A stretch of 64,000 bases of DNA, taken from Cylicocyclus nassatus. Lineage: Eukaryota; Nematoda; Chromadorea; Rhabditida; Strongylidae. Positions 1-11,220 of the stretch are shown piece after piece (positions within the stretch are counted from its first letter, which is position 1; each line of letters starts with the position of its first letter). Both the position numbers and the translations under genes were made by a program. The stretch covers positions 77,955,594-78,019,593 of the forward strand of contig CATQJL010000001.1 in NCBI GenBank assembly GCA_958299035.1, read 5' to 3'. The notes under the pieces are model-generated. The model saw nothing but the letters and a program-made list of their open reading frames with translations, was not told the DNA's origin and searched no databases.

Positions 1-998
1 CCGCTCCAACCATTCCTAGTAAGATCTTGCCGATTGCTTCCAATAGCACTTTAGCAACAAAACATAAAGCTTATCCTGTTTCGAATGTGCGGTATCTCAA
101 ATTTATTGTGTTGTCATCCGAGAAGAGTATACACATGAGCAAACTCAATTAGCAGACTGCAATATAACAAATGTCCTCAAATATGTTCAGTTGCCAAGAG
201 GATCATCAACTTCTAAAGATACATATACAAAGCAGTCTCTGCAGTCGAAACATAAAAATTTTCAGAAATTCTACCTTTATTTGCTTATAAGAAGAAAAAG
301 GAAACTGAACTGAAAGTGGAGAAAAATCCAAAAACAGGAGACGAAACCGTGTTGTAAGAGCATTAATCCATATAGTCCTGCTTAACATGAGTTTACTGGC
401 GTGCCACAACCTGCGCCTCTCAAATGTCAAAAACAGTACCTACGGTACTGAAAGAATAATGAAATTCAAATTTTACCGTTTGATTGCTAATAGTAAGTGA
501 TTTAATCGTACTGAGGAATGTCTAAGCTGCAGAGACGCCTTGTCTCGTTATCCATCATTGCTTGAGCTTTTGTGTTAGTTATAGTTATTGAAGAAAAAAT
601 AGGTGCACTGTGGTAGCCGTTTAGGCACACTTATTCGACTATTCGGACAGACGGGATGGGGTTCTATCAAATTGTCCCATAAGTTCCGTACGTTTTGACT
701 TTGACCCGCAATAAGTCATAATCTTCTCATTTTCAAACATACTTCCAATCACCATTTCACGGACCAAAACAAGCTCTACAAGAAGGCTTCTTGCTTTTCC
801 ACCTTCAACACACCGCGAGTTTGAGGCCAGAAACCAAACGGATTCAAGTGCCCGAAAAATCGTGAATAAAATCGTACCTCGGTCCAAACCAATTCTACAA
901 AATCCTAATTTGCTCACGCATGCGCATTCCGCATGAGACTTTTGTATATACCATATTATTTTTCTGTATTTTTAATGTGTGTATTTTATTACTATATA

Positions 999-1672
999 CA
1001 GAGTGTCCCAAAAAGATGTGCACACTGTTTGATCGTTGATAACTCTTTTGCTTTCATGTCTTTTGCCGAGTTGGAAATACCATTCTGTAAAGCGAGGATA
1101 AACTTAGATTTACAGTATGAAGCGAATCACCAATCACTCTTCTTTACTGTAGGATCACGGTATGAACTTTCAGCATACAGCGCCACTGTGGAATAGGCCT
1201 TTCGATGGAATCATTTCAAAAAAATCCAGAAATCTGTGTAGCAAGGTTTTCGGGCGTGCAGATTTCACTACATAATTTTCCACCAGTTTTTCGAGCTTTC
1301 TTGATGGCGTATTCACATTTCTGACAAACAGTGGAAAATCAGTTGTTACCCTAAATCTGAAATAACTCGTGAAGGAAACTGCGTACTGAAGTGCAAATTT
1401 CATATTTGGAATCAGCAAGTTCGATTAATTCGTTTAAGAATTTCCAACTTGTTTAGCTTTCTTTCTGAGGCAAAATACCGCTTTAAATAGGCCTATCCTC
1501 GAAAGTCCTACCGTAATCCTACAGTAATGAAGAGCTGCTGATAAGTCGCTCCATACCTGTTAATCTAAGTTGAACCTCGCTCTAAAGAATGGAACCTCAA
1601 GCTCGGCAAAAGACGAGAAGCAAGAAAGTTATTAACAATCAAACAGTGTGCACATCTTTTTGGGACACCCTG
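999..1672. mobile_element. TA-flanked MITE with CAGRGTGTCCCAAAAAG ends (left arm)
   Basis: Inverted ends CAGAGTGTCCCAAAAAG and its complement CTTTTTGGGACACCCTG bound 674 bp. TA is present at both flanks (997-998 and 1673-1674), as expected for Tc1/mariner-type integration. Homology between the ends runs past 80 bp and includes a segment around CACACTGTTTGAT. There is no transposase. Open frames inside are short and lie in the inverted ends. The mirror copy is at 22,155-22,828 and a diverged partial copy lies near 26,466-26,660. Confidence 0.8.
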
Positions 1673-2502
1673 TATATTAGATTTTTTGTATATTGCTGTA
1701 ATTTTTCCTTGCCTGATCTTTGAGAAAAGAAAAATTTTCATGCTCTTGACAAATTGATGCTGTGCGGTTCCCAAACTCTATGCTACAAGTCCCTAGAAGT
1801 TTGAACGCAAATTTTTAGATTTTTACAGGCTTTAATTCTCGAGAATTATGAATTTTAATGCGGGAGGCCCGATCAAGGGTAGCTTCAACACGTTTCGGAC
1901 CGCGAAGTCGTGCGCGACGAAGAAGAGGGTCCTTTCAGCCGTTGACCAACAAAGGGGTCTTGATTCGTAGAGTGTGTGGTACATCTGTAATCAGCATGTC
2001 AGATAACAATACCCAAAGTTCTGAGTTAATTCGAAGTGTTTGAATTTTGTCGCCTGAGAAGGACTTCTGTGTTTTCCTAAAAAATAGGAATAAGAACTCA
2101 GTTTCTAATTGCATCCAAAAGTATCTATGTTGTACACAGTACACATCATTACTGAAACCACAATTTTTCTCTTTGAGATAGGAGCAAAGAAAAGTTGCGA
2201 CGTCGCACGCGTCGTTCGCGTTGCCGCACTTTATTGCAACTGCTGTTCGATTTGCCCTCATATCCTCTAAACAAATACCGTCGGCACAGCTCTACAAAGT
2301 CACGTGAAAAGGTGGAGCTTAGGCCTTTGATTTGATTACCTTGGACAAGAAGAAAACCTCCTGCAAACATTGAAAAGATCCTTGAAATGTGCGTGCTGCA
2401 CCATGTGCAGCACCGCTCCGAAACGTGTTTTTCGACACTTCTCAAGAACGAAGGCTTGTAAAATCTGAAAATTCACATTTGACTTTCTACAGGCTTGTAG
2501 TA

Positions 2503-3226
2503 TTAGGTTGGTCCGAAAGTTCTGTCCCACCATTTTCAAAAAATCGTAACTTCTTTCTAACACCATGTTTTTGCAAGTGTAAAACCACTTTGAAAACAGC
2601 AACTCTTGCACTTTCTGAAACTACCTTGGCTGCTCTCTACTAAGCTCTGAAAGCAGAGATAAAATTGGGAAAACGAAATCACTTCAATTTCGCAATTTTT
2701 AAGCAAGCCCGTTGAAAAATCCAAAAACGTGCCATAAAATCCAAAACAGGCAGTATCCCAGGTTTTTTGATCCCCTCTTTTCAGCTGAGCAAGATTCGCG
2801 CTGATCGAGCCCTTTTGAAAAAAGTTATGATTTTCAAGAAAAAATGCCAAAAAATCAGTTTCTTAAGAAAATTGATTTTTGGCATTTTTTCTTGAAAATC
2901 ATAAATTCTTTCAAAAGGGCTCGATCAGCGCGAATCTTGCTCAGCTGGAAAGAGGGAATCAAAAAACCTAGGATACTGGCTGTTTTGGATTTTATGGCAC
3001 AGTTCTAGATTTTTTAACGGGCTTGCTTAAAAATTCCGAACTCGAAGTGATTTCGTTTTCCCAATTTTATCTCTGCTTTTAGAGCTTAGTAAAGAGCAGC
3101 CAAGGTAGCTTTAGAAAGTGCATGAGTCGCTGTTTTCAAAGTGGTTTTACACTTGCAAAAACATGGTGTTAGAAAGAAGTTACGATTTTTTGAAAATGGT
3201 GGGACAGAACTTTCGGACCAACCTAA
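2503..3226. mobile_element. Foldback mariner MITE, TTAGGTTGGTCCGAAAG ends (left arm)
   Basis: The ends TTAGGTTGGTCCGAAAGTTC and their complement are flanked by TA (2,501-2,502 and 3,227-3,228). The two halves are inverted repeats of roughly 350 bp meeting at about 2,865, so the whole element folds into one hairpin. TTAGGTTGG is typical of irritans-type mariner ends. It abuts the next MITE, the two sharing TATA at 3,227-3,230. Both sit inside an older repeat whose broken halves read ...GGCTTGTAG before and CAACTAATTATGTGGG after. No coding capacity. Confidence 0.85.
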
Positions 3227-3230
3227 TATA

Positions 3231-4172
3231 TTAGGTTGTCCGGAAATTAATGCAGGTTTTGATTTCCAACCGCCATAAATCATACATTTCTCATTTTTGA
3301 ATAGGTTGCAAGGTACTGTTCTATAGGGCAAAGCAAGCTCTACAAGATGGCTATCTTGCTTTAGGAACAGCTGTGATCCACCACGAGTTTCGAGCCAAAA
3401 ACTAAAAAGATTCAACTGCCTGAAAAATTGAGAAAAATCGTAACTCAATTCATAGAAATCCTACAAAAATTCTAACTTGCTCACGTAAACACTATCCACA
3501 TAAAACATCTATTTACGCCGTTGCCATATTTTTCCTCTGTCAAAAATCAAGAAAACGGAAATTTTCGTGGATTTGCTAAAGTGGTGCTGTGCCGTTTTCA
3601 CAAAAGTAGTTGTATACTACAAACCTTTATAAATACAAACGTAAATTTCCAACTCTCTACAAGCTTTAGTTCTCGAGAAATTTGAATTTTAGCTTGGACC
3701 ACATGACTAAGGAAAACTGTATTCGATATTTCTCGAGAATTAAAGCTTGTAGAGAGCTGGAAATTTACGTTTGTACTTCTAAAGGTTTGTAGTATACAAC
3801 TACTTATGTGGGAACGGCACAGCACCACTTTGACAAATGCACAAAAATTTCCGTCTTCTTGATTTTAACAGAAAAAAATATGGCAACGGCGTATATAGAT
3901 GCATTACGTGGATTGTGTTTACGTGAGCAGGTTAGAATTTTTGCAAGATTTTCATGAACTGAGTTACGAATTTTCTCAATTTTTAGGCAGTTGAATCTTC
4001 TGGTTTTTAGCTCGAAACTCGTGGTGGTTCACAGCTGTTGCTAAAGCAAGATACGATTTGTATGGATTGCTTTGCTCTATAGAACAGTACCTTGCAACCT
4101 ATTCAAAAATGAGAAATGTATGATTTATGGCGGTTGGAAATCAAAACCTGCATTAATTTCCGGACAACCTAA
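3231..4172. mobile_element. Foldback mariner MITE, TTAGGTTGTCCGGAAATT ends (left arm)
   Basis: The ends TTAGGTTGTCCGGAAATTAA and complement are flanked by TA on both sides. The 942-bp element consists of two ~460-bp inverted halves meeting near 3,705. Related but diverged foldbacks lie at 51,883-53,104 and about 27,000-27,830; all share an internal block AGCAAAGCAAGCTCTA/TACAAGATGGCT. The 120-aa frame in the right half is just the inverted end and is not a gene. Confidence 0.85.
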
Positions 4173-4308
4173 TACAACTAATTATGTGGGAGCAGCGAAG
4201 CGTCAATTGGAGAAAGCCTGAAAATTTTCGTTTTTCATTCTAGTTAAGGAAACCTTACAGCAATGGTACATATAAACGTCTTATGCGGAAAGTACGTGCT
4301 TGAGTAAG

Positions 4309-4832
4309 TTAGGGTTGGCACATAAGGAACCAATTTTATAACTTTTTCTTTTCGACTGTGACACATTCGATTTTGGGCATAATGTAGATTAGGTAGTAGG
4401 CTACAAACTTGTGCAAACTGTCCGATTTTTGGCAGCGAAGTGGAGAACATATACGTATTTTCGAAAGCTGGTCAGATGCAAAAATTTAAGGATCGAAAAA
4501 TCGAAAATAAAGCCGTTCTCACTCTGAATCAAACGCATCAAGTGCAGAGACCATTAGAGATTCCTTCACCAACAATACCGGTACAGCTTCGACTTGATGC
4601 GCTTCATTCAGAATGCGAACGGCTTTGTTTTTGGTTTTTCGACCCTTGAAATTTTGAATTTGACCGGCTTTGGAAAAAGTCGCAAGTTTTCTCCACTTCG
4701 CTATCAGAAATCGAACTGTTTGCGCATATTTGCAGTCTACAACCTAATCTACATTGTGCCCAAAAATGAATATGTCACAGTCAAAAAGATAAAAGCTACA
4801 AAATTAGTCGCAAAACTTTTGTGCCAACCTAA
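4309..4832. mobile_element. Mariner MITE, TTAGGTTGGCACAAAAG ends (left arm)
   Basis: The left end reads TTAGGGTTGGCACATAAGG (one base longer) and the right end is the complement of TTAGGTTGGCACAAAAGTTT, followed by TA (4,833-4,834). Subterminal homology includes a CGACTGTGACA block and AATGTAGATTAGGT. The left flank lacks a clean TA, so this end is slightly decayed. The mirror is about 18,995-19,518. Confidence 0.7.
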
Positions 4833-5079
4833 TACTACGCCATTCCTTGAGTCCGTAGCGTATTCCTTTTTCTCAGGTCTTTGCGAAGCGTTTGATTTGC
4901 GGCAAGATGTGTATGCATTGGAAAGGCTGATCACTCTTAATCATACTAACTGTTATCCATGTAAAGCTGCACATTTTATTAGCCATTATGGAAAATGGCT
5001 GGCGTTCGTTCGAAAAAAGGGCGTTCGCTCGTATGTTCTTGGACAAAAAGAGATTAGGTTGCCTTGAAAGATCAGAGTT

Positions 5080-5560
5080 AAGCAGTGTGTCCTTGAACAA
5101 GACTTTTTGAAAGATGGGCAGGAGGTCCTACGCTGAAAATTGCTGGGCAAAAAGGAGACTGTTAACCGTAGCGTATGCAATGCAACTTCACCGTCTAAAC
5201 AAGGCCATACCATAGAAAAAGACTTATAGGCAGATATATTGAGTTTTCTGCGCGACAAAACGTAACCCCATACGGCAAACATTGTCAAAGCTGTTCTGCA
5301 AGATCTGACCGGAAGACACTCAAATATACTCCCAAATCCTGCTCTATCAGATTATCATTTGTTCCAATCTTATGAACGATGCATGCCTCGATTTCAATGA
5401 TTAATTTGAGCGCTGGTTAAATGCCTTTCTCGGGACCCGGCGCGCTGCCGTTTTATTGAGATTGAAGGCTGACAGAAATGTTGCAAAGGTCTTTGCTACA
5501 AAGAGGAATATATTTTGTTGACTGGTTTCCACTAGAAATGATGTTTTCTATTGGTTGATA
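5080..5560 (+). pseudogene. Mariner transposase remnant (left arm)
   Basis: Reading the plus strand in shifted frames gives, in order, pieces typical of the C-terminal half of a mariner (DD34D) transposase. There is a stretch with AYAMQLHRLNKAIP (family: YCxQLxRLxxAI), then PHTANIVKAVLQDL (family: DNARPHTAxxVxxxL, with the DNAR part decayed and a stop nearby), then LPNPALSDYHLFQS (family: SPDLAPSDYHLFRS, which contains the last catalytic Asp). Stops and frameshifts separate the pieces. I could not find the first catalytic segment (DExW) or the N-terminal HTH. It is dead, is mirrored at about 18,267-18,747, and lies beside the TTAGGTTGGCACAAAAG MITE, so it may be the relic of that family's autonomous element (inference). 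Confidence 0.75.
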
Positions 5561-8240
5561 AAAACGCTAAGAACTTAATGAGCGACATAATTCAACTAAT
5601 CAAATTCAAAATATGCTGATATTCGTCTATTCAAAAATAAAATCAGGAGAAGGAGATCGAATGCCATTGGTTAGTTCAAGTATGTCTGTTTTAATTTGCT
5701 AATTCGTTTGTGTAATACGAAGGCATTCCCTACTACTTACAAATCAAAAAAATGTTAAAGCATTCAAACTTTGATAAACATGTGCAAACTTTGAAGAAGG
5801 ACTTATGGCAAACTGCGACGTTGAGAACACTTCGCAAAAAAATGCATAACGCATCAAATTTGGTCATGTAGGTGTTTATTTTTGGCTCATTGCTGTGTCA
5901 AAGCGTTCGTGTAGTAAAATTTAGTTTGAAGGTGAAGCAACGTTAAATTGTCTAAAAATGGCATGTGATATCTTCTCGCAATAAAACGCTTCGAATTTAC
6001 CCACAATGTGTTCAGCCAGTAAAGGCTGCGAAAGATTAACGTTCTATAAAGCTTTCAACGATATGCAACCTGTGTATGGAATAAGGGAACTTCTAAATTT
6101 CCGTGAAAGCTTTACAGCTATACACAGCTTTTTAACAAACAAGCTGGCCCATAAAGGAGCGGTGAAGGTTCCACCCCGGTTTGGAGCCAGCCCATCTGCT
6201 TGACCTCTGAAGTAGCGAAATCCTTCTTTCAATTCAGACTCGTCTTGAATTCGCTTCCCACCGTCCTTACCATTTGATTTGTTTTGATGACTAGCAGATC
6301 AAAATGCGCTTTACCGCTTTCCTTTATGACTATGGCAAAAATGTCACAAGAATGTTCTTTATAAAGAATGAAGTGAGCTATTTCTCAAAAAATGATTTTG
6401 TAAATCTCCAGAAGAGGACGGGATGAACTTAAAGAAAGTCATGATATATTTCTTTATCATTTAAGCATTATTTTCTAAAAGTCAAATCCTTCTGATTATT
6501 GATTTCTGAGCAGATAATTATGAATAGATTAAGCTGGCATTTAGTTGATTCATTCGAAAGGTCTTGTTTAGACACGAAACCCATAAAAGGAAAAGATGAA
6601 CACCGAATGCAAGTTGTTTAGAACTCGATGATTCTTGTATTTTGAGCGTAACAGTGGATAGATATCTTGGAAATTATTTTCGCTTCCGTTGCTCGGGTTC
6701 CACAGTAAAGGGCGCTTTGCTTATGTAGTTTCTGCATTGTGCTGCAAAAGCTATTGGACCAGAATCCGAAAAACTTTCTGCCCGTGGAAACACGTTCGAA
6801 GTGTCGCGTTGTAACATTTAGATAATGAAATCTATCTCGTTGATGACACAATGATGCAAAAGTGCAGCTGTAATGGCAGTGGTAGATAGGGGTTTCCCCC
6901 CCCCCTCACTCCCACAAGAACTATTTTCTCCTGGACAAAAAAATCATACAATCTTGTTTCATGTATCAGCTATTCTGCACACTGTTTACGAGGTTAGCAC
7001 ATTGGGTAGATCCATTTTTTGTAGTCATTTGTTCTTCTCTGCTACTGAATAAAATGTTGCAAAAATGTGAAAAAAAAACCTAGAAACGTGTATTTTCTGC
7101 ACTTGTTACGAAAGTTTACTAGAGCAAGATACAGGAAAGTTATCTCGAGAGATTCTTACACTTCTTACACAACTTATTGTTGTTGCCCTGTGTAATCTTT
7201 AGGTGATGAAATTCATCCTGTGACTGACACAGTTATGCAAAATGCAGGCTGTAGAAAGATTTTCAAAAGAAATACTGCGCATTTACATAAAAACAAAGTA
7301 GTATGTGCTTTTCTTTTGAAGGATGCGCATCAATTTTTGCGAGGATCTTCATTTTTTGAATGACAATGTGCATTCGGCTCTCCTTCAAAAGGAATTCCTA
7401 ATACATGTATTATGTGCAATCAGCATTGAAACCGACAAGGATGAGAGGGAGCATACCTAGAAACGTAGATTATCCTGACTCTTTGAATTGGCGATAGCAG
7501 AAAAGATAATGTTCAAGTGACATTCTCGTAATGTTGGATCGAAGCAATTACAAAATCTGCGTCTACAATAACCTTTGCTGAGCAGTATGTTCTTCCACTT
7601 TAATTGTTTCAGGTTCAAAAACGTGAATATTTCACTCAATATGCTTATCATCTATTCTCGTGACAAACTCTTCTTTTTGAGACTTATTGGTTTCGCACTA
7701 TTTTGACAATCTGTGATGCCATTCCTGTCCATCAAAGGCACATTCAAATCTTCTATTCAACTGTTGACATTAGATGACCTGAGAACAACAGCCATAAATA
7801 TACTCATTCTTTATGAAATTTCCAGAGTCAGCGAGTCCGGAACAATAGCAGTCACATTACTAAAATTAAAGTGACATTTGGTTGCTTCGCAAAACTGACT
7901 AACGCTTTCTTTCACTTGCATCGGACCTGTACTCTACTGAATTAATTTTATAGTGTGCAATTCACAGTCATGTCATACAACCTTAAATCAGACATCTAAT
8001 GATGGTGATTACTTCACTGTTCTATTATGTAGGAGCACGGATTTCAAATTGGTTTTATGATTACATCAAGCTCCAATGGGCAGAATATTTAAATAAACTT
8101 CATACGTGTAGAAACTTTAATCTTTGAGATATCGAAGTCTTGAAAATACTGGGATGAAAAGTGTTCGGAATCATCTACGCGACAATGTTTCTGGCGAGCT
8201 CTTGCTCTTGCTTTAGTATCCATAAAAAGAAAAATGTTTC
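5561..8240. other. Arm sequence without recognisable genes
   Basis: I find no credible gene between the transposase remnant and the inner arm end. Frames at 6,006-6,232 and 6,618-6,851 are duplicated in the other arm but show no domain. A poly-C run near 6,897-6,904 is mirrored as poly-G near 16,845. The site of the 828-bp insertion in the other arm is present here in its empty state at 7,628-7,629 (TA). Confidence 0.6.
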
Positions 8241-8247
8241 AGCTTAA

Positions 8248-8302
8248 AGGCAGTGTTCCGGCAGATTTTGCATTCCCATCTTCTTGCATTTTTGGGCCTT
8301 TT
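8248..8302. mobile_element. Partial TTAA MITE end at inner edge of left arm
   Basis: It begins after TTAA (8,244-8,247) with AGGCAGTGTTCCGGCAGAT and matches the right-arm MITE end up to GGGCCTTTT. It then continues into unrelated sequence. Confidence 0.75.
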
Positions 8303-8324
8303 CACCTTTAGCTAAGCGCGCATT

Positions 8325-8690
8325 CGCGAAAAACAAAAAATCAATGATTAGACAGAGGAAATCGGTAGGTCCGTTTCAAACAAAATGGCTTATTAACACA
8401 CGCCCCACCCTATACATTATGTACGCCGTATTTGGTTAAAATTCCATTGCTCTTTCTGTCCTTTTCAGGCGAACACAAAAAATTTTCTAAGCAAAAACTG
8501 CAAAAAAAATCAATAATTCGATAAAGGCAATCTGTATGTCCCGAACAAAATGGCTCATTAACACACGCTTTACCCTATACATTATGTATGCTGAATATGG
8601 TTGAAATTCTATCACTATTGCTATCCTTTTTAGCTCACTGAAGGCGCAACAGAACACTCCGAACTTTTTAGAATAGAAAGCAGGCTTTGC
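8325..8690. repeat. Two direct repeats of about 180 bp
   Basis: Two diverged copies follow one another: one begins near 8,330 (AAAAAATCAATGATTAGACA) and the second near 8,508 (AAAAAATCAATAATTCGATA). Both share blocks such as CAAAATGGCT, TTAACACACGC and CCCTATACATTATGTA, spaced equally. The repeat starts just past the palindrome's inner left breakpoint. No coding signal. Confidence 0.8.
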
Positions 8691-8699
8691 AATAAGCAA

Positions 8700-9950
8700 A
8701 GTTACAGCGAACAAGCTTCTTTAGTTTCGAATGAATTTGAGTGCGACCTAAAAACGACCCCCTTTTCTTAATTTTTGTTGCCTTCTTGAAATAATCAAAA
8801 AAAAACCCACAGGTTACGAAGTAAGACTAGATTTTGCGCAAAAGTAACAAAGCTTTCTTAAACTGCATAAATTGCGTGGGCCCGTGGAAAACATTACAAA
8901 AAGATTTACAAACTATTGATGGTCAGCGTTTTTAAGACGAGTGCTTTTACCGACTGTTTAAGACTTCACTGAGATTTCGTAAGCAGAAATTTCTAAGCCA
9001 AATATTACATTTAACATCTTGTTACATTTGAATGCCTTCAATTGTGCTTGAGCCTTCAAAAGCGTTATTTTCAAAATCTTTTTTGAACAATTAGTTGCTT
9101 TCCGATTCCCTTCTAGCTTACGGTTTATCAGCCAAACTACCCCTTTTTACAATTCTACTCCCATCGTAGGTGCCTTCTTTACGATCTTCATTACGACAGT
9201 CGCATCACGCGCTTGACATGGATGGGCGTTGTGAATTCCAGAATGCAGCTTCACATTATGAAGTCTTTTTTAGATTGCGATCCACTCCCAGTGGGTTGTC
9301 AAGGCGTGCAGCCTTTAGAGGAAGAGAACTTTAGAGCTTAATTTCGTCAAGAAAAATGCATTTACTATGCTACCTCAATCAAAAGTTCTAAAGCGATGAT
9401 GAAAACTAAGAAAAAATGCCGCAAATTTAAGGAAAGCCGTGAACGCGTACTTACAGCATAAGTTCTTCCTTCAAAACATAGATCGATTTGTACAAGGATA
9501 TCTGTTTATTGAGCTCGAAGTTGCGATCTGCTAGGCTATTCGCCTAAAACAGGTACTACATATTCACCATAGACCATTTGTGAGCGTAAATACGGATTCG
9601 CTACAACCATACATGAACTGCGCCATACATGAGATCACAGGGAATGACTCTTTTAGGGTGAAGGAGGTCACAGTGGCCGCTGCCCCTCAGGGTGAAGGGT
9701 GTTTCACTTGATCGAGAAATTATGAAATTTCGAGTGCGGGAGGTAGGAGGGCTGGTGTTCTCTCATCATTTTTCCTGATCAAATATCATTTTCAATTCTC
9801 TGCCATTATCGGTTTTTTTTAAATTGTAAAGAATGAAGTAGGACTGAAACCAACTAATCTGTTTTTGAAATTACATAGAAGATATCCGAAAACATCTGTT
9901 TCAAGGAAGAGGAAGACAATTTTTCAGCATTGACGAATTTTCAGAAAAAA
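8700..9950. other. Spacer without recognisable genes
   Basis: No domain, RNA gene or clear repeat end was seen. A segment at about 9,655-9,700 (GTGAAGGAGGTCACAGTGG) weakly resembles 11,890-11,940 and may be a degraded repeat. Confidence 0.5.
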
Positions 9951-11220
9951 ATCATAACTTCTGTAGACGAACAGAAACGTTAGGAAAGATTTTGTTATCA
10001 GAACAATTATTCCTTTCGCCTTCAGGAAATATACATTTTGTTGGAGTGCTTACAAAAAAGTTCCTGGTAAAAGGCGTGGGTAGTGATTTACTGATGTATA
10101 TAAAATTTTAAAGGATAGGATTCGGCTTCTTCAGTACCCTCTGAGGGCATGCGCCAAACGCACACACTAACTTCATAGTCGAAGAAGCAATTGTATGCGT
10201 GCGAGCCTATTACAGTGACTTGCGGGGGCCAGCCGTTTCCAAGTCAGTGCTTTCGTCTCCCCAGATTACTCTGGTACCAATTTACCGGCTCCGGAGGGTA
10301 GAGGGCTTGGTTGACCCAGGAGCAGAAATCGAACCTGTATCCGATCTGGTCATAGCGGCGCCTACAAATTTTAAAAAAGAAAAATCTATAACTTCTATAG
10401 ATGAACATCTCTTACATCAAGATCGCCATTATTGGAATCGCCTTGTACTTTGCTTTCAGAGAATATGTAATCTGACTGGATTCTGTTGAAAAAAAGTTCC
10501 TAGTGAAGGTGTGGGTAGTGATTTTTGGATATCTACGAGTTTTTAGAGTAAAAAATTTATAACTAACTTCTGTAGATGAACATCTTGTACGCCGAGGTAG
10601 TTACCACCAAAACCAACTGGTCTCCCCGTTTTCAAAAAATATATAATTTGCCCGGATTCCGTTGAAAATAGTGCCTGGTAAAGGATGGGTGAGACTCTCA
10701 TAATGGGAATTTTTAGGTGGAGGCTTTTTCACCATTGCAAAAAAACGTCTATTTGAGAACTCTCATTATAAGAATCTTACCCACCCTTCACCAGGCACTT
10801 TTTTTGACAGACCCCAGGTTTATATTTTGAAAGCAGGCGACGAGACGGTTCCGAATGTGACCATCTCGGCATGCAAGACGTTCATCTACAACAGTTATGA
10901 TTTTTTTTATCATAAGAACTTCTAAATGTGACCATCTCGGCATGCAAGACGTTCATCTACAACAGTTATGATTTTTTCATCATAAGAACTTCTAAATATC
11001 CAGAAATCACTGTCCACACCTTTCACCAGGTACTTTTCAACAGACTCCAGACAAATTATAGATTTTTTTGAAAGCGGAGGACAAGGCGATTTCAATGGCG
11101 ACCATCATGGCGTACAAGATATTCATCTACAGAAGCTATCAATTGTTTGCCCTAAAAATTCGTGGGGACCCAGAAATCATTTTCTACACCTTACACCAGG
11201 CGCTTTCATGAAAAAACACT
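9950..11220. repeat. Satellite-like ~170-bp units arranged as an inverted repeat
   Basis: Left of about 10,730, units repeat in the order TAACTTCTRTAGAYGAACA, then a C-rich middle, then AGTKCCTRGTRAAGG and GGTGGGTAGTGATTT. Right of it the same units run in the opposite direction (CCTTCACCAGGCACTTTT, then TTCATCTACARCAG). The hinge is the inverted pair GAGACTCTCATAATGGGAA / GAACTCTCATTATAAGAAT near 10,692-10,770. A ~70-bp block around GTGACCATCTCGGCATGC is duplicated in tandem at about 10,857 and 10,927. A SINE interrupts the first left unit. Confidence 0.8.
10113..10365 (-). mobile_element. SINE-like element with 10-bp target duplication
   Basis: AAATTTTAAA flanks both sides (10,103-10,112 and 10,366-10,375), and the interrupted satellite unit resumes after it. 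On the minus strand a pol III B-box-like sequence GGTTCGATTTC (about 10,323-10,333) lies about 30 bases from the head. It is followed by a body containing TAAATTGGTACCAGAGTAATC and GGCTGGCCCCCGCAAGTC. I recognise this body as resembling an abundant strongylid nematode repeat, from memory and not checked. The 96-aa frame across it is not a gene. Confidence 0.75.

Larger units (their letters stand above)
1..8302. repeat. Left arm of giant palindrome (truncated by window edge)
   Basis: Position x on this arm pairs in reverse complement with position 23,827-x on the right arm. The offset is unchanged out to at least 5.29 kb, so there is no net indel over that length, and only scattered substitutions are seen. 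Further in, offsets shift: 23,831 near 6.1 kb, 23,752 near 6.7 kb and about 22,955 near 8.2 kb. The arm begins at base 1 of the window, so its true outer end is unknown. It contains several mariner-type MITEs and a dead transposase, all mirrored in the other arm. Homology ends inside a TTAA-type MITE at about 8,302. It could be a real genomic palindrome or an assembly fold-back; the divergence and the unequal insertion argue for a real one. Confidence 0.95.

Noticed and set aside
4594..5067. 157-aa open frame, duplicated in both arms
   Set aside because: The first part lies in the MITE end and the rest leads into the dead mariner transposase in another frame. Duplication only reflects the palindrome.
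8325..11220. Possible CRISPR-like array from regular repeats
   Set aside because: Units are long, diverged and without short identical repeats plus unique spacers, and the DNA is eukaryotic.
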